Positions 18,274 through 27,543 of a DNA stretch of 64,000 nucleotides are shown here, one piece after another (within the stretch, counting starts at the first letter, position 1; each line of letters begins with the position of its first letter). Made by a program: the position numbers and the translations under genes. Source of the DNA: Methylobacterium frigidaeris (GTDB lineage Bacteria > Pseudomonadota > Alphaproteobacteria > Rhizobiales > Beijerinckiaceae); the NCBI RefSeq assembly GCF_022179185.1, contig NZ_BPQJ01000003.1, positions 152,459 through 216,458 on the forward strand. The letters run 5' to 3'. The notes under the pieces were generated by a model. That model was not told the origin of the DNA. It did not search any database and saw only the letters and a list, made by a program, of their open reading frames with translations.

Positions 18274-19314
18274 TCAGGCGGCGGAATCGGTTCGCAAGCT
18301 GGCCTCGCCGTCGGGCGGCGGCAGGGCCAGGGGCGTCTCCGGCCCCTCGAGCCGGGCGAGACCGCGATGCATGCGCAGGCGCTTGATCCGCCGCGGATCG
18401 GCATCCAGCACCTCGACCTCGAAATCGCCCGGCACGGCGATGACCTCGCCCCTCGCCGGGACCCGGCCGGCGATGGTGACGATCAGGCCGCCGAGAGTAT
18501 CGACCTCCTCGGCCGCCTCTCCCACCGCCGCCACGAGGTCGACCCCCGTCGCCTCGGCGACGTCGTCGAGGCTCGCCCTCGCGTCGGCGACGAAGATCTC
18601 GCTCTCGCCGTCGACCTTGAGGACGCGGTGGCCCTCGGCCACGTCGTGCTCGTCCTCGATGTCGCCGACCACGACCTCGATCAGATCCTCGATCGAGATC
18701 AGGCCGTCGGTGCCGCCATACTCGTCGATGACGAGGGCCATGTGGGTGCGGCTGGCCTGCATCCGGGCGAGCAGGTCGATCGCCGGCATCGAGGGCGGCA
18801 CGAACAGCACCGGGCGCAGGATGCGGGTGGTGGCGAGCGTCGCCGTCAGATCCACCCCGGCGAGGTCGGGCAGGCGGTCGCCGCCGGCCTCGGCCCGGCT
18901 CGCCATGTAGTCGACGAAGTCGCGGATGTGGACCATGCCGCGGGGGTCGTCCAGGCTCTCGCCGTAGACCGGCAGGCGGGAATGGCCGGCGCCGCGGAAC
19001 ACCTTCAGCAGCTCGCCGAGCGCGGTGTCGATCGGGACCGCCACCACGTCGGACCGGGGGATCATCACGTCGTCGACCCGCACCCGGTGGAGGCTGAGCA
19101 CGTTCTTGAGCATCGCCTGCTCGACCGGGGAGACCGGGTGGTCGCCGTTCTGCACCTCGGCCAAGGCATCCGAGAGGCCGTCGCGCTGGGCGTCGCGCGG
19201 CTTCAGGTGGAAGATGTTCAGAAGGCGATCATACCAGGGTTCGCGCCCCGGACTGTCGTCCTCCGGGATCGCCTGCGCGGTCGCGGCGGCGCTGCGACTT
19301 CGATCGTTGCTCAT
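18274..19314 (-). CDS. corC: CBS-domain protein of the CorC/HlyC family
   Basis: A 346-residue protein with two CBS domains at about residues 75-210 (RVRVDDVMIPRSDVVAV, then LLARMQASRTHMALVIDEYG with the DEYGGTDGLIS signature) and a CorC_HlyC transporter-associated domain at about 225-305. There is no N-terminal DUF21 membrane domain, so it is the short soluble form. Relatives affect Mg2+/Co2+ efflux or ribosome and membrane homeostasis; the exact role is unsettled. Conserved position directly after ybeY, with 33 bases between. Confidence 0.9.
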   Translation of the reverse strand: MSNDRSRSAAATAQAIPEDDSPGREPWYDRLLNIFHLKPRDAQRDGLSDALAEVQNGDHPVSPVEQAMLKNVLSLHRVRVDDVMIPRSDVVAVPIDTALGELLKVFRGAGHSRLPVYGESLDDPRGMVHIRDFVDYMASRAEAGGDRLPDLAGVDLTATLATTRILRPVLFVPPSMPAIDLLARMQASRTHMALVIDEYGGTDGLISIEDLIEVVVGDIEDEHDVAEGHRVLKVDGESEIFVADARASLDDVAEATGVDLVAAVGEAAEEVDTLGGLIVTIAGRVPARGEVIAVPGDFEVEVLDADPRRIKRLRMHRGLARLEGPETPLALPPPDGEASLRTDSAA

Positions 19315-19347
19315 GTCTCTCGCGTCTGGGGTGAGGGCGTCCGCGGC

Positions 19348-19833
19348 TCAACCGGCCACGTCGCCGTACGGGTCCGGCACGCCGAGGCGCCGCAGGGCCG
19401 CGACCTCCAACGCCTCCATGGCGTCGGCCTCGGCGTCGCCGAGCTCGTGGTCGTGACCGAGGAGGTGCAGCGTGCCATGAACCACGAGATGGGCGAGGTG
19501 GTGGTCGAGGGGCTTGGACTGCTCCCCACTCTCGCGCAGCATTGTGTCATACGCAAGAACCACGTCGCCGAGGAGGCGCGGCCCGCCGCCATGCGGCTGC
19601 TCATTGGGGAAGGACAGCACGTTGGTCGGCTTGTCCTTGGCCCGCCAGGTGCGGTTCAGCTCCTGCACCGCGGGATCGTCGGTGAGCACGATGCTGATCT
19701 CGATCGGTCCGCCCGGCGGCACGATCGCGAGCGCCGCCTCGACCGCGCGGGCGACGAAGGCCTCGAGGTCGGGCACGACGGCCTCCCAGCGCGGGTCCTC
19801 GACCGCGACGTCGATCTCGTCATGCTCGCTCAC
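19348..19833 (-). CDS. ybeY: Endoribonuclease YbeY (rRNA maturation)
   Basis: A 161-residue zinc-dependent endoribonuclease that acts in 16S rRNA 3' maturation and ribosome quality control. The metal motif HGTLHLLGHDH is intact, and the family segment TNVLSFPNE is present. It starts at a GTG that overlaps the phoH stop (GTGA), so translation is coupled. The phoH-ybeY pairing is conserved across most bacteria. Confidence 0.96.
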   Translation of the reverse strand: MSEHDEIDVAVEDPRWEAVVPDLEAFVARAVEAALAIVPPGGPIEISIVLTDDPAVQELNRTWRAKDKPTNVLSFPNEQPHGGGPRLLGDVVLAYDTMLRESGEQSKPLDHHLAHLVVHGTLHLLGHDHELGDAEADAMEALEVAALRRLGVPDPYGDVAG

Positions 19834-20960
19834 GGCAGCGGTCCCCGGCGCGACGGCGTCGGCCGCTGGGGTGCCTCGTCACGATTCTCCTGGGCGTCCG
19901 CCTCGTAGGCCGTGACGATCCGGCGCACCAGATCGTGGCGCACCACGTCGACGTCCCGGAAGGTGACCCGGCCGATGCCCTCGACGCCATCGAGGATCCG
20001 CACCGCCTCGACGAGGCCGGATTTCTGGCCCTGCGGCAGGTCGATCTGGCTCGGATCGCCGGTGACGATCATCCGGGAATTCTCGCCGAGCCGGGTCAGG
20101 AACATCTTCATCTGCATCGAGGTGGTGTTCTGCGCCTCGTCGAGGAGCACCACCGCATTGGTGAGCGTGCGGCCGCGCATGAAGGCGAGCGGCGCGATCT
20201 CGATCATGCCGGTCTGGAGGCCGCGATCGACGTGGCGCGCCTCCATGAAGTCGTAGAGCGCGTCGTAGATCGGCCGCAGGTAGGGATCGACCTTCTCGCG
20301 CATGTCGCCGGGCAGGAAGCCCAGCCGCTCGCCGGCCTCGACCGCCGGGCGCGACAGGATCAGCCGCTCGGCATGGCCCTGCTCGAGCAGCGAGACGGCG
20401 TAGCCGACGGCGAGCCAAGTCTTGCCGGTGCCGGCCGGCCCCTCGGCGAAGACCAGTTCGTGGTTGCGCAGGGCCTTGATGTAGGCGTCCTGTGCGGCGT
20501 TGCGGGCCCGCACGCCGCCGCGGCGGCGCGTGGCGATCTGGTCGAAGGACGGCCGCTCGCCGTTGGTCGGCGCCTCGTCGGCGGAGAAGAGGTTGCCCTG
20601 CAGCGACGATTCCTGGATCACCCCGTCGACGTCGCCGAGGGTGAGCGGCGCCCCTCCCCCGTCGCGGACGCGGGCGTAGAGCAGCTCCAGCACCCGGCGC
20701 GCCCGCTCGGTCGAATCAGGCGGGCCCTTGACCACGACGTGGTTGCCGAGCGCCGTCGCCACCACGCCGAGGCGACGCTCGAGGTGGGCCACGTTCTGGT
20801 CATACTGGCCGAAGACCAGGCTCGCCAGGCGGTTGTCGTCGAAGGTCAGGGCGACCTCGGCCGCCTCGCTCAGGCCCGCGACCGCCCGCGGGGCGAGTTC
20901 CCGCTCGCGCGCGGGGTCGCGCCCTCTCGGCCCGCGGCCGCCCGCCTCTCCCGTCGCCAT
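19830..20960 (-). CDS. PhoH-like ATPase
   Basis: A 376-residue cytosolic P-loop ATPase of the PhoH/YbeZ group, linked functionally to YbeY and RNA metabolism. The N-terminal part ([18 protein letters not shown] ... VVVKGP) is KH-like. The PhoH domain has Walker A in [13 protein letters not shown], Walker B in VVLLDEAQN and the sensor segment [13 protein letters not shown]. The ATG at 20960 has GAGGAA upstream. A GTG at 20975 overlapping the miaB stop is an equally possible start that adds five residues. It overlaps ybeY by four bases. Confidence 0.93.
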   Translation of the reverse strand: MATGEAGGRGPRGRDPARERELAPRAVAGLSEAAEVALTFDDNRLASLVFGQYDQNVAHLERRLGVVATALGNHVVVKGPPDSTERARRVLELLYARVRDGGGAPLTLGDVDGVIQESSLQGNLFSADEAPTNGERPSFDQIATRRRGGVRARNAAQDAYIKALRNHELVFAEGPAGTGKTWLAVGYAVSLLEQGHAERLILSRPAVEAGERLGFLPGDMREKVDPYLRPIYDALYDFMEARHVDRGLQTGMIEIAPLAFMRGRTLTNAVVLLDEAQNTTSMQMKMFLTRLGENSRMIVTGDPSQIDLPQGQKSGLVEAVRILDGVEGIGRVTFRDVDVVRHDLVRRIVTAYEADAQENRDEAPQRPTPSRRGPLP

Positions 20961-20971
20961 CCTGTCGTTCC

Positions 20972-22348
20972 TCACGCGGCGACCGTCGTCGCGGTCGCAC
21001 CGGCCGTCATTGCAGGGTCCGCCGATTCGGTGACCGCCTCGCCGAACAGGCTGTTCGAGCCGGCCCGGGTGATCCGCACCGGAACGATCGTCCCGATCGC
21101 GGCCGTGTCGCCCTCGATCTGCACCGCCTGGAGATAGGGCGACTTGCCGGCGACCTGGCCCGGATGGCGGCCGGCCTTCTCAAGCAGCACCGGAACGGTC
21201 TGACCCACCGTGGCGTGGTTGAAATCCTGGCGCTGGCGCTCGAGCAGCTCCTGCAGCTCCGCGAGCCGCGCGCTCTTCACCGCCTCCGGCACCGCGTCAG
21301 CGCTCTCCGCCGCCGGCGTGCCGGGACGCGGGCTGTACTTGAACGAGAACGCGCTGGCGAAGCCGACATCCGCGATCAGCCGCATCGTCTCGGCGTGGTC
21401 GGCGTCGGACTCGCCCGGGAAGCCGACGATGAAGTCCGAGGAGAGCGCGATGTCGGGCCGCGCTGCCCGCACCCGGTCGATCAGCCGGCGGTAGGTGTCG
21501 GCATCGTGCTTGCGGTTCATCGCGTGGAGAATCCGATCCGAACCCGACTGCACCGGCAGGTGCAGGTAGGGCATCAGGGCCGGCAGGTCGCGATGCGCCG
21601 CGATCAGGGCCTCGTCCATGTCGCGCGGGTGGCTCGTGGTGTAGCGCAGGCGCAGGACGCCCGGGATCGCGGCGACGCGGTGGAGCAGCTCACCGAGCGT
21701 CCAGTCGCGGCCGTCCGGGCCCGTGCCGTGATAGGCGTTGACGTTCTGGCCGATCAGCGTCAGCTCGCGGGCGCCGGCCGACGCCAGTCGCTCCGCCTCC
21801 GCCACGATCTTCTCGACCGGGCGCGATACCTCGGCCCCGCGGGTATAGGGCACGACACAGAAGGCGCAGAACTTGTCGCAGCCCTCCTGCACGGTGAGGA
21901 AGGCGGAGACGCCCGGGGTGCGCCGCGCCGGCAGGTGATCGAACTTGTCCTCGACCGGGAACTCGGTGTCGACGACGCGCCCGTCCTTCGACGCCGCCAG
22001 CAGCTGCGGCAGGCGGTGGTAGCTCTGCGGGCCCACTACCACGTCGACGCCGGGCGCGCGGTTCAGGATCTCGCGGCCTTCCGCCTGCGCGACGCAGCCC
22101 GCCACCACCACCGTGGTGTCGCGTCCGGCCTCCGCCCGCTCGCCCTTCAGCACCCGTAGCCGGCCGAGCTCGGAATAGACCTTCTCCGCCGCCTTCTCGC
22201 GGATGTGGCAGGTGTTGAGGACGACGACGTCGGCCTCCTCCACGGCGCCGGTCTCGACGAAGCCCTCGCGGCCGAGCAGGTCGACCATGCGGGAGGCGTC
22301 GTAGACGTTCATCTGGCAGCCGTAGGATTTGACGAACGCTTTCTTCAA
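20972..22348 (-). CDS. miaB: tRNA methylthiotransferase MiaB
   Basis: A 458-residue radical-SAM enzyme that adds the 2-methylthio group to N6-isopentenyladenosine 37 of tRNA. The N-terminal cluster cysteines are in [15 protein letters not shown] and VAGCVAQ. The radical-SAM motif CxxxCxxC appears as [18 protein letters not shown] domain closes the protein ([20 protein letters not shown]). The start codon is TTG at 22348 ([11 protein letters not shown]), 8 bases after an AGGG; this matches the family N-terminus, and no ATG is better placed. It heads the phoH-ybeY run. Confidence 0.96.
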   Translation of the reverse strand: MKKAFVKSYGCQMNVYDASRMVDLLGREGFVETGAVEEADVVVLNTCHIREKAAEKVYSELGRLRVLKGERAEAGRDTTVVVAGCVAQAEGREILNRAPGVDVVVGPQSYHRLPQLLAASKDGRVVDTEFPVEDKFDHLPARRTPGVSAFLTVQEGCDKFCAFCVVPYTRGAEVSRPVEKIVAEAERLASAGARELTLIGQNVNAYHGTGPDGRDWTLGELLHRVAAIPGVLRLRYTTSHPRDMDEALIAAHRDLPALMPYLHLPVQSGSDRILHAMNRKHDADTYRRLIDRVRAARPDIALSSDFIVGFPGESDADHAETMRLIADVGFASAFSFKYSPRPGTPAAESADAVPEAVKSARLAELQELLERQRQDFNHATVGQTVPVLLEKAGRHPGQVAGKSPYLQAVQIEGDTAAIGTIVPVRITRAGSNSLFGEAVTESADPAMTAGATATTVAA

Positions 22349-22415
22349 CGAACCGGCCCTGAGCGGAGATGATCGGAGGTGGCGGGGGCGGCCCGATGGA
22401 GCCGCTTCCCGTCAT

Positions 22416-23285
22416 TTAAGCCGTCGCGGCCGGAATGAGAATAGGCGGCGACTCGTGCACGGGGCGGGGGACGGGCGCCGGCTGGGGTACGGGCGGGCGG
22501 CCGGTCACCGCCTCCTGGAGGGCGCGGCGCACCGAGGCCTCGGCGAGCGCCGTCGCGGCCTTGCGGTCGGTGCCGGCCGCGAAGGCGATCGGCTCGCCCC
22601 AGGTCACCTGGACGTCGATCGGCCCGCGCTCGAAGAACAGCTTGACGCTGGGGCCCAGCTCCATGTCGCCGTACCAGGCAATGTCCGGGCGCTCGGCCCG
22701 GGTGAGCGGCAGGCCGTTGCGGCGGGTATAGGCGATGCAGAGCGGCTGGAGCCGCACCCGGTCGAGCCCGCCCTCGGTGATCGCCGCCCGGGCGGCGCCG
22801 ACGAGGGAGGTGCGGAACGGCAGGAGCCGCGTCCCGTCGCCGGTGGTGCCCTCGGCGAACAGCACGATCAGCTCGCCGTCGCGCAGGCGCCGGCTCATCT
22901 CGGTGTTGACCACCGCGGTGTGGCGCTTGCGGGCGCGGTCGATGAACACCGTGCGCTGGAGCCGCGCGAGCGTGCCGATCACCGGCCAGCCGGCGATCTC
23001 GGACTTCGCCACGAAGGAGAGCGGACGCAATGCCCCGAGCACCGGAATGTCGAGCCAGGAGATGTGGTTGGCGATGACGAGCGCCGCCTCCCGCGGGGCC
23101 GGCGGCGTGCCGGTCACGGTGATGCGGATCTGGAACAGGCGTAGGAAGGCCCGGTGCAGCAGAGCCGGCGCGTGCCCGGCGAGGCTGCCCCGCCCGAGCT
23201 TCAGGATCAGCCAGTGCGGCCCGGCAAGGAGCGCGAAGGCGAGGGCGTAGGCGAGGAGCCGCAGGCCAGCGACGAGGTACGTCAT
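22416..23285 (-). CDS. 1-Acyl-sn-glycerol-3-phosphate acyltransferase family protein
   Basis: A 289-residue PlsC-type acyltransferase of the inner membrane, acting in phospholipid (or ornithine-lipid-type) synthesis. It has an N-terminal hydrophobic segment (LRLLAYALAFALLAGPHWL) and the catalytic H(X4)D motif in NHISWLDIP. FAEGTTGDG, the glycerol-phosphate-binding motif, and a later LQPLCIAYTRRNG segment follow. The C-terminal 40 residues are proline-rich. The start at MTYLVAGL is chosen because the upstream extension lacks family similarity. It lies between miaB and a small secreted protein, as in many rhizobial relatives. Exact acyl acceptor unknown. Confidence 0.88.
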   Translation of the reverse strand: MTYLVAGLRLLAYALAFALLAGPHWLILKLGRGSLAGHAPALLHRAFLRLFQIRITVTGTPPAPREAALVIANHISWLDIPVLGALRPLSFVAKSEIAGWPVIGTLARLQRTVFIDRARKRHTAVVNTEMSRRLRDGELIVLFAEGTTGDGTRLLPFRTSLVGAARAAITEGGLDRVRLQPLCIAYTRRNGLPLTRAERPDIAWYGDMELGPSVKLFFERGPIDVQVTWGEPIAFAAGTDRKAATALAEASVRRALQEAVTGRPPVPQPAPVPRPVHESPPILIPAATA

Positions 23286-23399
23286 GGTTCGGACGGCGGG
23301 GGCTCGGCTCGGGAAGGTCGTCTGGCGGGCCGCACGTGGGCACCGCGCGTCCCCCGCCGCATACCAAGTCCGGCCCGGAGCGTCCACCGCGCCGGATCG

Positions 23400-23822
23400 T
23401 CAGTGCGCCAGGGCGAAGCCCGCCGGTGCCTGCGTCTCGTCGTGGCCGGGATGATACATGTCCATGTAGACGACCGCCTCGCCGGCGCCGGCACAGCGCA
23501 CGGCGTATCCGTCGATGATCGACTCGTAGGGGCCCGCACCGAAGGAGCCGATCCGGTGGAAGGCGGGCGCGTCGCCGGCCGGGCAGCGCAGGCGCGCCAG
23601 GAAGGCGCGCTCGCCGTGCGGGCCGAGCACCCGCACCGGATTGTCCCGGCTGCCGAGCGGAAAGGTCCCGGCAGTCGCGACCCGGCTCGCCAGTTCCTCC
23701 CCCGAGACGCGGCCGCTCATCTGCATCAGCAGATCGACGTTCGGCGCCGCGCCGGATTGCGCGACGGCCGGTCCGGCGAGGCAGAGGACGAGCACCAGCG
23801 AGGCAGGCAGGCGACCGGACAT
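23400..23822 (-). CDS. Small secreted protein of unknown function
   Basis: A 140-residue exported protein with a clear signal peptide (MSGRLPASLVLVLCLAGPAVAQ). The mature part holds LGSRDNPVRVLGPHGERAFL, then LRCPAGDAPAFHRIGSFGAG and CAGAGEAVVYMDMYHPGHDE. Two cysteines, about 50 residues apart, could form a disulfide. I do not recognise a characterised family. In many rhizobial genomes the space between rimI and the plsC-like gene holds fur; here it holds this gene instead. A perfect dyad lies about 54 bases upstream. Confidence 0.7.
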   Translation of the reverse strand: MSGRLPASLVLVLCLAGPAVAQSGAAPNVDLLMQMSGRVSGEELASRVATAGTFPLGSRDNPVRVLGPHGERAFLARLRCPAGDAPAFHRIGSFGAGPYESIIDGYAVRCAGAGEAVVYMDMYHPGHDETQAPAGFALAH

Positions 23823-23875
23823 CGGGGCGGCTCCATCCCGGCCGCGCGCATCCCGGCAACCGGCCACAACCCACT

Positions 23876-23896
23876 ATTCTGACGTTGCGTCAGAAT
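23876..23896. promoter_or_regulatory. Perfect dyad, possible operator
   Basis: ATTCTGACG and CGTCAGAAT form a perfect 9-base inverted repeat around TTG, in the 87-base gap between rimI and the small secreted-protein gene. No T tract follows on the minus strand, so an operator is at least as likely as a terminator of rimI. Confidence 0.5.
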
Positions 23897-23909
23897 TGCG
23901 GTCGCGGCG

Positions 23910-24392
23910 TCAGCCCAAAGCCACCTGCATCATGATCGCGTTGGCGCGGCTCCCGTCGGGCCGCGCGTAGTAGCTCGCCCGGCGGCCGGTTTCGGCGAAG
24001 CCGAACCGGCGGTAGAGGGCGAGCGCCGGGGCGTTGCCGTCATCGACCTCGAGATGGACCCGGCGCACGCCCGCATCCTCGAGGGCGACGAGGTGCGACC
24101 GGAGGAGCTGGCGGCTCAGGCCGGCGCCGCGGGAGGCGGGACCGAGCACGATGGTGAGGATCTCGGCCTCGTCGAGCACCTGGCGCGAGAGCACGAAGCC
24201 GCCGATCACCGTGCCCAGCATCAGGGCGTGGGCGGCGTGGCCGCGCTCGCACAGCATGCGCTCGAACTCGTCCGCCTCCCAGGGCCGCGCGAAGGCGGTG
24301 GCGTGGAGCGCCGCGAGCTCCCCGGCCCGGTCGGCCGAGATCAGGGGCGCGACATGGGCGGTCGGGGGGGAGCGGAACGGCATCCACTTCAT
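23910..24392 (-). CDS. rimI: Ribosomal-protein-alanine N-acetyltransferase
   Basis: A 160-residue GNAT-fold acetyltransferase expected to acetylate the N-terminal alanine of ribosomal protein S18 and perhaps other N-termini. The acetyl-CoA-binding core is ILTIVLGPASRGAGLSRQLL (the R-G-x-G-x type loop). It is followed by VHLEVDDGNAPALALYRRFG, a strong RimI signature with the catalytic-region Asn and the YxxxGF pattern. It starts 11 bases after tsaB; this tsaB-rimI pairing is widely conserved. Confidence 0.92.
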   Translation of the reverse strand: MKWMPFRSPPTAHVAPLISADRAGELAALHATAFARPWEADEFERMLCERGHAAHALMLGTVIGGFVLSRQVLDEAEILTIVLGPASRGAGLSRQLLRSHLVALEDAGVRRVHLEVDDGNAPALALYRRFGFAETGRRASYYARPDGSRANAIMMQVALG

Positions 24393-24403
24393 CGGGGTCT
24401 CCG

Positions 24404-25102
24404 TCAGCGGCGGGCGAGGCGGGCATGGTCCTGCGGCTGGGCGTCCGGCCCGCGCAGGTAGAGGGGACGAGCGAGCGCATGAGCCGGGTCGGCGACGAGG
24501 CCGAGGGAGGCCACCCAGGCGATCTGCGGGGCGATATGGCCCTCCGGCACCACGGCGCGGTTCCCCTGCGCGGCGGCAGCCGCCGCCAGCGCCGGGGCGG
24601 CCGAGCCGGCGAGCGCCGCGGGGCCTGGCCCGAGGAGCCGCACAGCCTCGGCCAGCGGCAGCAGGGTCGGCGGCACGGCGATGCCGCCGTCCTGGCTCAG
24701 GGCCTGGAAGTAGACGTGGCCGTGGCGGGCATCGATCGCGGCGGCGAGCAGGTAGCCCTGGCCGAGATAATCCTCCTCGGCGGCGAGCAGCGGCGCCAGC
24801 AGGGCCGACAGGGTGGTGACGCCGACGACCGGGATGCCGCAGGCGAGCCCCACCGCCCGGGCGGCCGAGAGGCCGACCCGGAGTCCCGTATAGGAGCCGG
24901 GGCCCACCGTGACGGCGACCCGGTCCAGGCTCTCGAACCCGCCCTCGACCCGGGCGATCACCCGCTCCACGAGGGGCAGCAGCGCCTCGGCATGGCCGCG
25001 CGCGAGGTCCATGCTCTCCTGCGCCAGGGGCTCGGGCGAGTCGTCCGCCATGATGCAGGCCGCGCAGCGCTCGAGCGCCGTGTCGATGGCCAGGATACGC
25101 AC
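24404..25102 (-). CDS. tsaB: tRNA threonylcarbamoyladenosine biosynthesis protein TsaB
   Basis: A 232-residue ASKHA-fold partner of TsaD in making the universal t6A37 modification of ANN-decoding tRNAs. The N-terminus RILAIDTALERCAACI and the segment VTVGPGSYTGLRVGLSAARA are diagnostic. I chose the GTG at 25102, which puts the conserved ILAIDT strand at residue 3; GGAG lies 9 bases upstream. The open frame runs on upstream, but that part is arginine-rich and non-family. It is followed closely by rimI. Confidence 0.92.
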   Translation of the reverse strand: MRILAIDTALERCAACIMADDSPEPLAQESMDLARGHAEALLPLVERVIARVEGGFESLDRVAVTVGPGSYTGLRVGLSAARAVGLACGIPVVGVTTLSALLAPLLAAEEDYLGQGYLLAAAIDARHGHVYFQALSQDGGIAVPPTLLPLAEAVRLLGPGPAALAGSAAPALAAAAAAQGNRAVVPEGHIAPQIAWVASLGLVADPAHALARPLYLRGPDAQPQDHARLARR

Positions 25103-25207
25103 TGCCTCAGGCTCCGCCCTCTCGCGCCCGCGGGTTCGAACGCCGCGGCCGGGTCCGTGCCGCTGCTGGAGTCCCAGCTTGGCACGCACAGGTTAACACA
25201 AGAAGGA

Positions 25208-25230
25208 CCGCCCCGCGTATGGCGGGGCGG
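25208..25230. terminator. Strong hairpin downstream of the nfu gene
   Basis: A perfect 9-base inverted repeat (CCGCCCCGC and GCGGGGCGG) with a 5-base loop, between the nfu stop and tsaB. On the minus strand it is followed by a moderately T-rich run (TCCTTCTTGTG). It is probably the end of the nfu transcript. Confidence 0.55.
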
Positions 25231-25318
25231 CCCGGTTCGGCTCAGCCTTTAGATCATCCGCCGCGGCGGGGGAAACCGCCCGGCGGCGGAAACGCGACGT
25301 CTCAGACGCCGCGCGGGC

Positions 25319-25885
25319 TCACGAGACGGCCTGGACCTCGCGCACGTCCGGCAGGAAGTGGCGGAAGAGGTTCTGCACGCCCTGGCGCAGGGTAGCGGTG
25401 GAGGACGGGCAGCCCGAGCAGGCACCCTTCATCTCCAGGAAGACCACGCCATCGCGAAAGCCCCGGAAGGTGATGTCGCCGCCGTCGCCGGCCACCGCCG
25501 GGCGCACCCGGGTCTCGAGCAGGTCCTTGATGGTGGCCACCGTATCGGCGTCGGCCTCGTCGAAGAACTCCTCCGCCGCCTCCTCGGGGGCGTGGCCGGC
25601 CTCGAGGACCGGAGCCCCCGACATGAAGTGCTCCATGATGGCGCCGAGCACCGCGGGCTTGACCTGCGGCCAGCCGGGCTCGCCCTCGGCCTTGGTCACC
25701 GAGATGAAGTCGTGGCCGAGATAGACGCCGGAGACGCCGGACACGCCGAACAGGGCGCGGGCGAGCGGCGAGCGCGCCGCCGCGCCCTCGTCCCGTGCCT
25801 CGAAGGTGCCGTCGGCCAGCACGACCTTGCCGGGCAGGAACTTCAGGGTGGCGGGGTTCGGGGTGGCTTCGGTCTGGATGAACAT
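25319..25885 (-). CDS. Nfu-type iron-sulfur scaffold/carrier protein
   Basis: A 188-residue protein with an N-terminal Nfu_N domain (MFIQTEATPNPATLKFLPG) and a C-terminal NifU domain. The domain carries the 4Fe-4S-binding CxxC as GACSGCPSS, preceded by VRPAVAGDGGDITFRGF. It assembles or hands on iron-sulfur clusters to target enzymes in the cytosol. The ATG has GAGGA 6 bases upstream. It is flanked by a universal stress protein and tsaB, a common alphaproteobacterial arrangement. Confidence 0.95.
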   Translation of the reverse strand: MFIQTEATPNPATLKFLPGKVVLADGTFEARDEGAAARSPLARALFGVSGVSGVYLGHDFISVTKAEGEPGWPQVKPAVLGAIMEHFMSGAPVLEAGHAPEEAAEEFFDEADADTVATIKDLLETRVRPAVAGDGGDITFRGFRDGVVFLEMKGACSGCPSSTATLRQGVQNLFRHFLPDVREVQAVS

Positions 25886-26017
25886 CGGTGATCCTCGAAA
25901 AGTTCTCTGCGCCGGTTCAAGGCCGGCCGGGAACGGCGCGCGACCGTCAGGGGCCGCCGCGCCTGCCGGCAGATGTGGACCCGAACGTGCGAAAGCTCAA
26001 TGGATCCGCGCGGCTTC

Positions 26018-26521
26018 TCACCCGGCGAGTGCTGTGATCTCCGCCTCGCTCAAGGCTCCCGGCACGATGACGACCGGCACCGGGAAGCTGCCGGCGCTGC
26101 GCCCGGCGATCGAGGTGACGAGGGGGCCTGGCCCGTCGCTGCCGGCGGCGGCGCCGAGCACCAGGAAGGCGATGTCCTCGTCGGCCTCGATCTGACGCAG
26201 GATCGCGTCGGCGCGCTCGCCAGTGCGCACCACTAACTCGGGATCGACACCTGCGGCCTGCCGCGCCGCCGCCGCCAGCGCCTCCAGGCGCTCGGTCGTC
26301 TCGGCCTCGGCCTCGGCCCGCATCGCGTCGCCGACCCCGAGCCATTCCATCGTCTCGGGCGGCTCCGCCACCGCCAGCATCACCACCCGGGCCCCGAGCC
26401 GCGCCGCCCGGCGCACGGCGAAATGCACCGCGCGGTCGCATTCCGGCGTCTCGTCAACCAGCACCATGAACTTGAGCCGATGCCCGGCCTCGAAGGACCG
26501 GCGCCGCTTGATCTCGACCAT
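26018..26521 (-). CDS. Universal stress protein (UspA family)
   Basis: A 167-residue cytosolic protein with one Usp domain. The first strand reads FMVLVDETPECDRAVHFAVR, later segments are AARLGARVVMLAVAEP and FLVLGAAAGSDGPGPLV, and the C-terminus SFPVPVVIVPG is the usual last strand. The ATP-loop pattern G-x2-G-x9-G-(S/T) is only partly recognisable (GAAAGSDGPGPLVTSIAG), so nucleotide binding is uncertain. The start at MVEIKRRRSFEAGH is chosen over an upstream proline-rich extension. Divergent from the sia operon. Confidence 0.87.
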   Translation of the reverse strand: MVEIKRRRSFEAGHRLKFMVLVDETPECDRAVHFAVRRAARLGARVVMLAVAEPPETMEWLGVGDAMRAEAEAETTERLEALAAAARQAAGVDPELVVRTGERADAILRQIEADEDIAFLVLGAAAGSDGPGPLVTSIAGRSAGSFPVPVVIVPGALSEAEITALAG

Positions 26522-26977
26522 GCCCGGACGCGCTCCGCCGACGATGCGATGCTGCCCGGCGATGCTGCCCGCGCGGCCGCCCGCCCGCAAGGGGGCGGGG
26601 CCCTGCGGGCATGGGCGCGGGTGCGGGCGTCTCGGCGACGTCCCGCGAATCACCCGAACGAATCAGGGGGACAAACCCGGGGAGGACGCTTCGCCGGCGG
26701 CCTGCCATCGGCGTTGGCTGCGACGCGATTGAATCGCCCGGGGCGTACCCTGCAGCAGGATCGACGTAGATTGCACAACCGGCAAGCAAGTCGCAGGGTT
26801 TTTCAGCACATTCTGGACGGGAAATCACCCTCCGGCGATCGCGCGACGATTTTTTCTTCGATTCCGGGCGGGACTTCCCTCCCTCGACGCAGTAACACTC
26901 TGGTCAGCCCCAGCGGGCTAACATGTCGTCTGGCCGGCCCAGGGCCGAACCAAGGGCGGCTCGGGCTGGAGAGAGCG
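26522..26977. other. Divergent intergenic region (usp / siaB)
   Basis: About 455 bases with no gene I can support. It must hold the promoters of the universal stress gene (minus) and of the siaBCDA operon (plus). A T-rich patch (TTTTTTCTTCG near 26850) is visible, but no clear -10/-35 pair or regulator box. Confidence 0.5.
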
Positions 26978-27532
26978 GTGCTCGCAACTGACTTCATGGC
27001 GTTCCACGAGGCGTCCCGGCGCAACGGGATCATCCTGTCGTTCGGCGGCGACCTGTCCGAGAACGTGCTGTTCTCCCTCGGCGAGGTGCTGAAGCTGCGC
27101 ATGCAGCAGGGCGCCACCGACGCGGCGGTGTCCAAGCGCGTCTTCTCGATCTTCGTCGAGCAGGTCCAGAACGTCATCCGCTACTCCGCCGACAAGCTCG
27201 TGCCTCACGGCTCTCCCGAGGGTGGCATGGTGAGTGCCGGCCTGATCGTGGTCGGGATCGAGGCTGGGCGCTTCTTCGTCGCCTGCGGCAACGAGGTGCC
27301 GGGCGAGCACGTCACGAGCTTGCGCGCCCGGCTCGACCACATCGCCGGCCTGTCGGGAGAGGAGCTGAAGAAGTACTACCGCGAGCGGCTGCGCCAGCCC
27401 GCCGACGAGGGCAGCCTCGGCGGCAGCATCGGGCTGATCGAGATCGCCCGGCGCTCCAGCGCCCCGGTCGAGTACGACTTCCAGGCGCGCGGCGATGATC
27501 GCTGCTTCTTCTGCCTCAAGGCCTTCATCTGA
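26978..27532 (+). CDS. siaB: SiaB-like protein kinase
   Basis: A 184-residue protein with the layout of SiaB/DUF6272 kinases, which phosphorylate the switch protein SiaC. Visible segments are FHEASRRNGIILSFGGDLSE near the N-terminus, RVFSIFVEQVQNVIRYSAD (the histidine-kinase-like N-box region) and EGSLGGSIGLIEIARRS (glycine-rich ATP lid). The GTG at 26978 follows GGAGAG and is preferred; the ATG at 26996 is an alternative. It is the first gene of the siaB-C-D-A operon and lies 11 bases from siaC. The assignment rests on fold-like motifs plus the diagnostic gene order. Confidence 0.85.
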   Translation: MLATDFMAFHEASRRNGIILSFGGDLSENVLFSLGEVLKLRMQQGATDAAVSKRVFSIFVEQVQNVIRYSADKLVPHGSPEGGMVSAGLIVVGIEAGRFFVACGNEVPGEHVTSLRARLDHIAGLSGEELKKYYRERLRQPADEGSLGGSIGLIEIARRSSAPVEYDFQARGDDRCFFCLKAFI

Positions 27533-27543
27533 GGCGCGCGACG

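Noticed and set aside
16706..18910. 734-codon plus-strand frame opposite lnt and corC
   Set aside because: It crosses two well-supported genes and an intergenic hairpin, and its composition is typical of a high-GC antisense frame.
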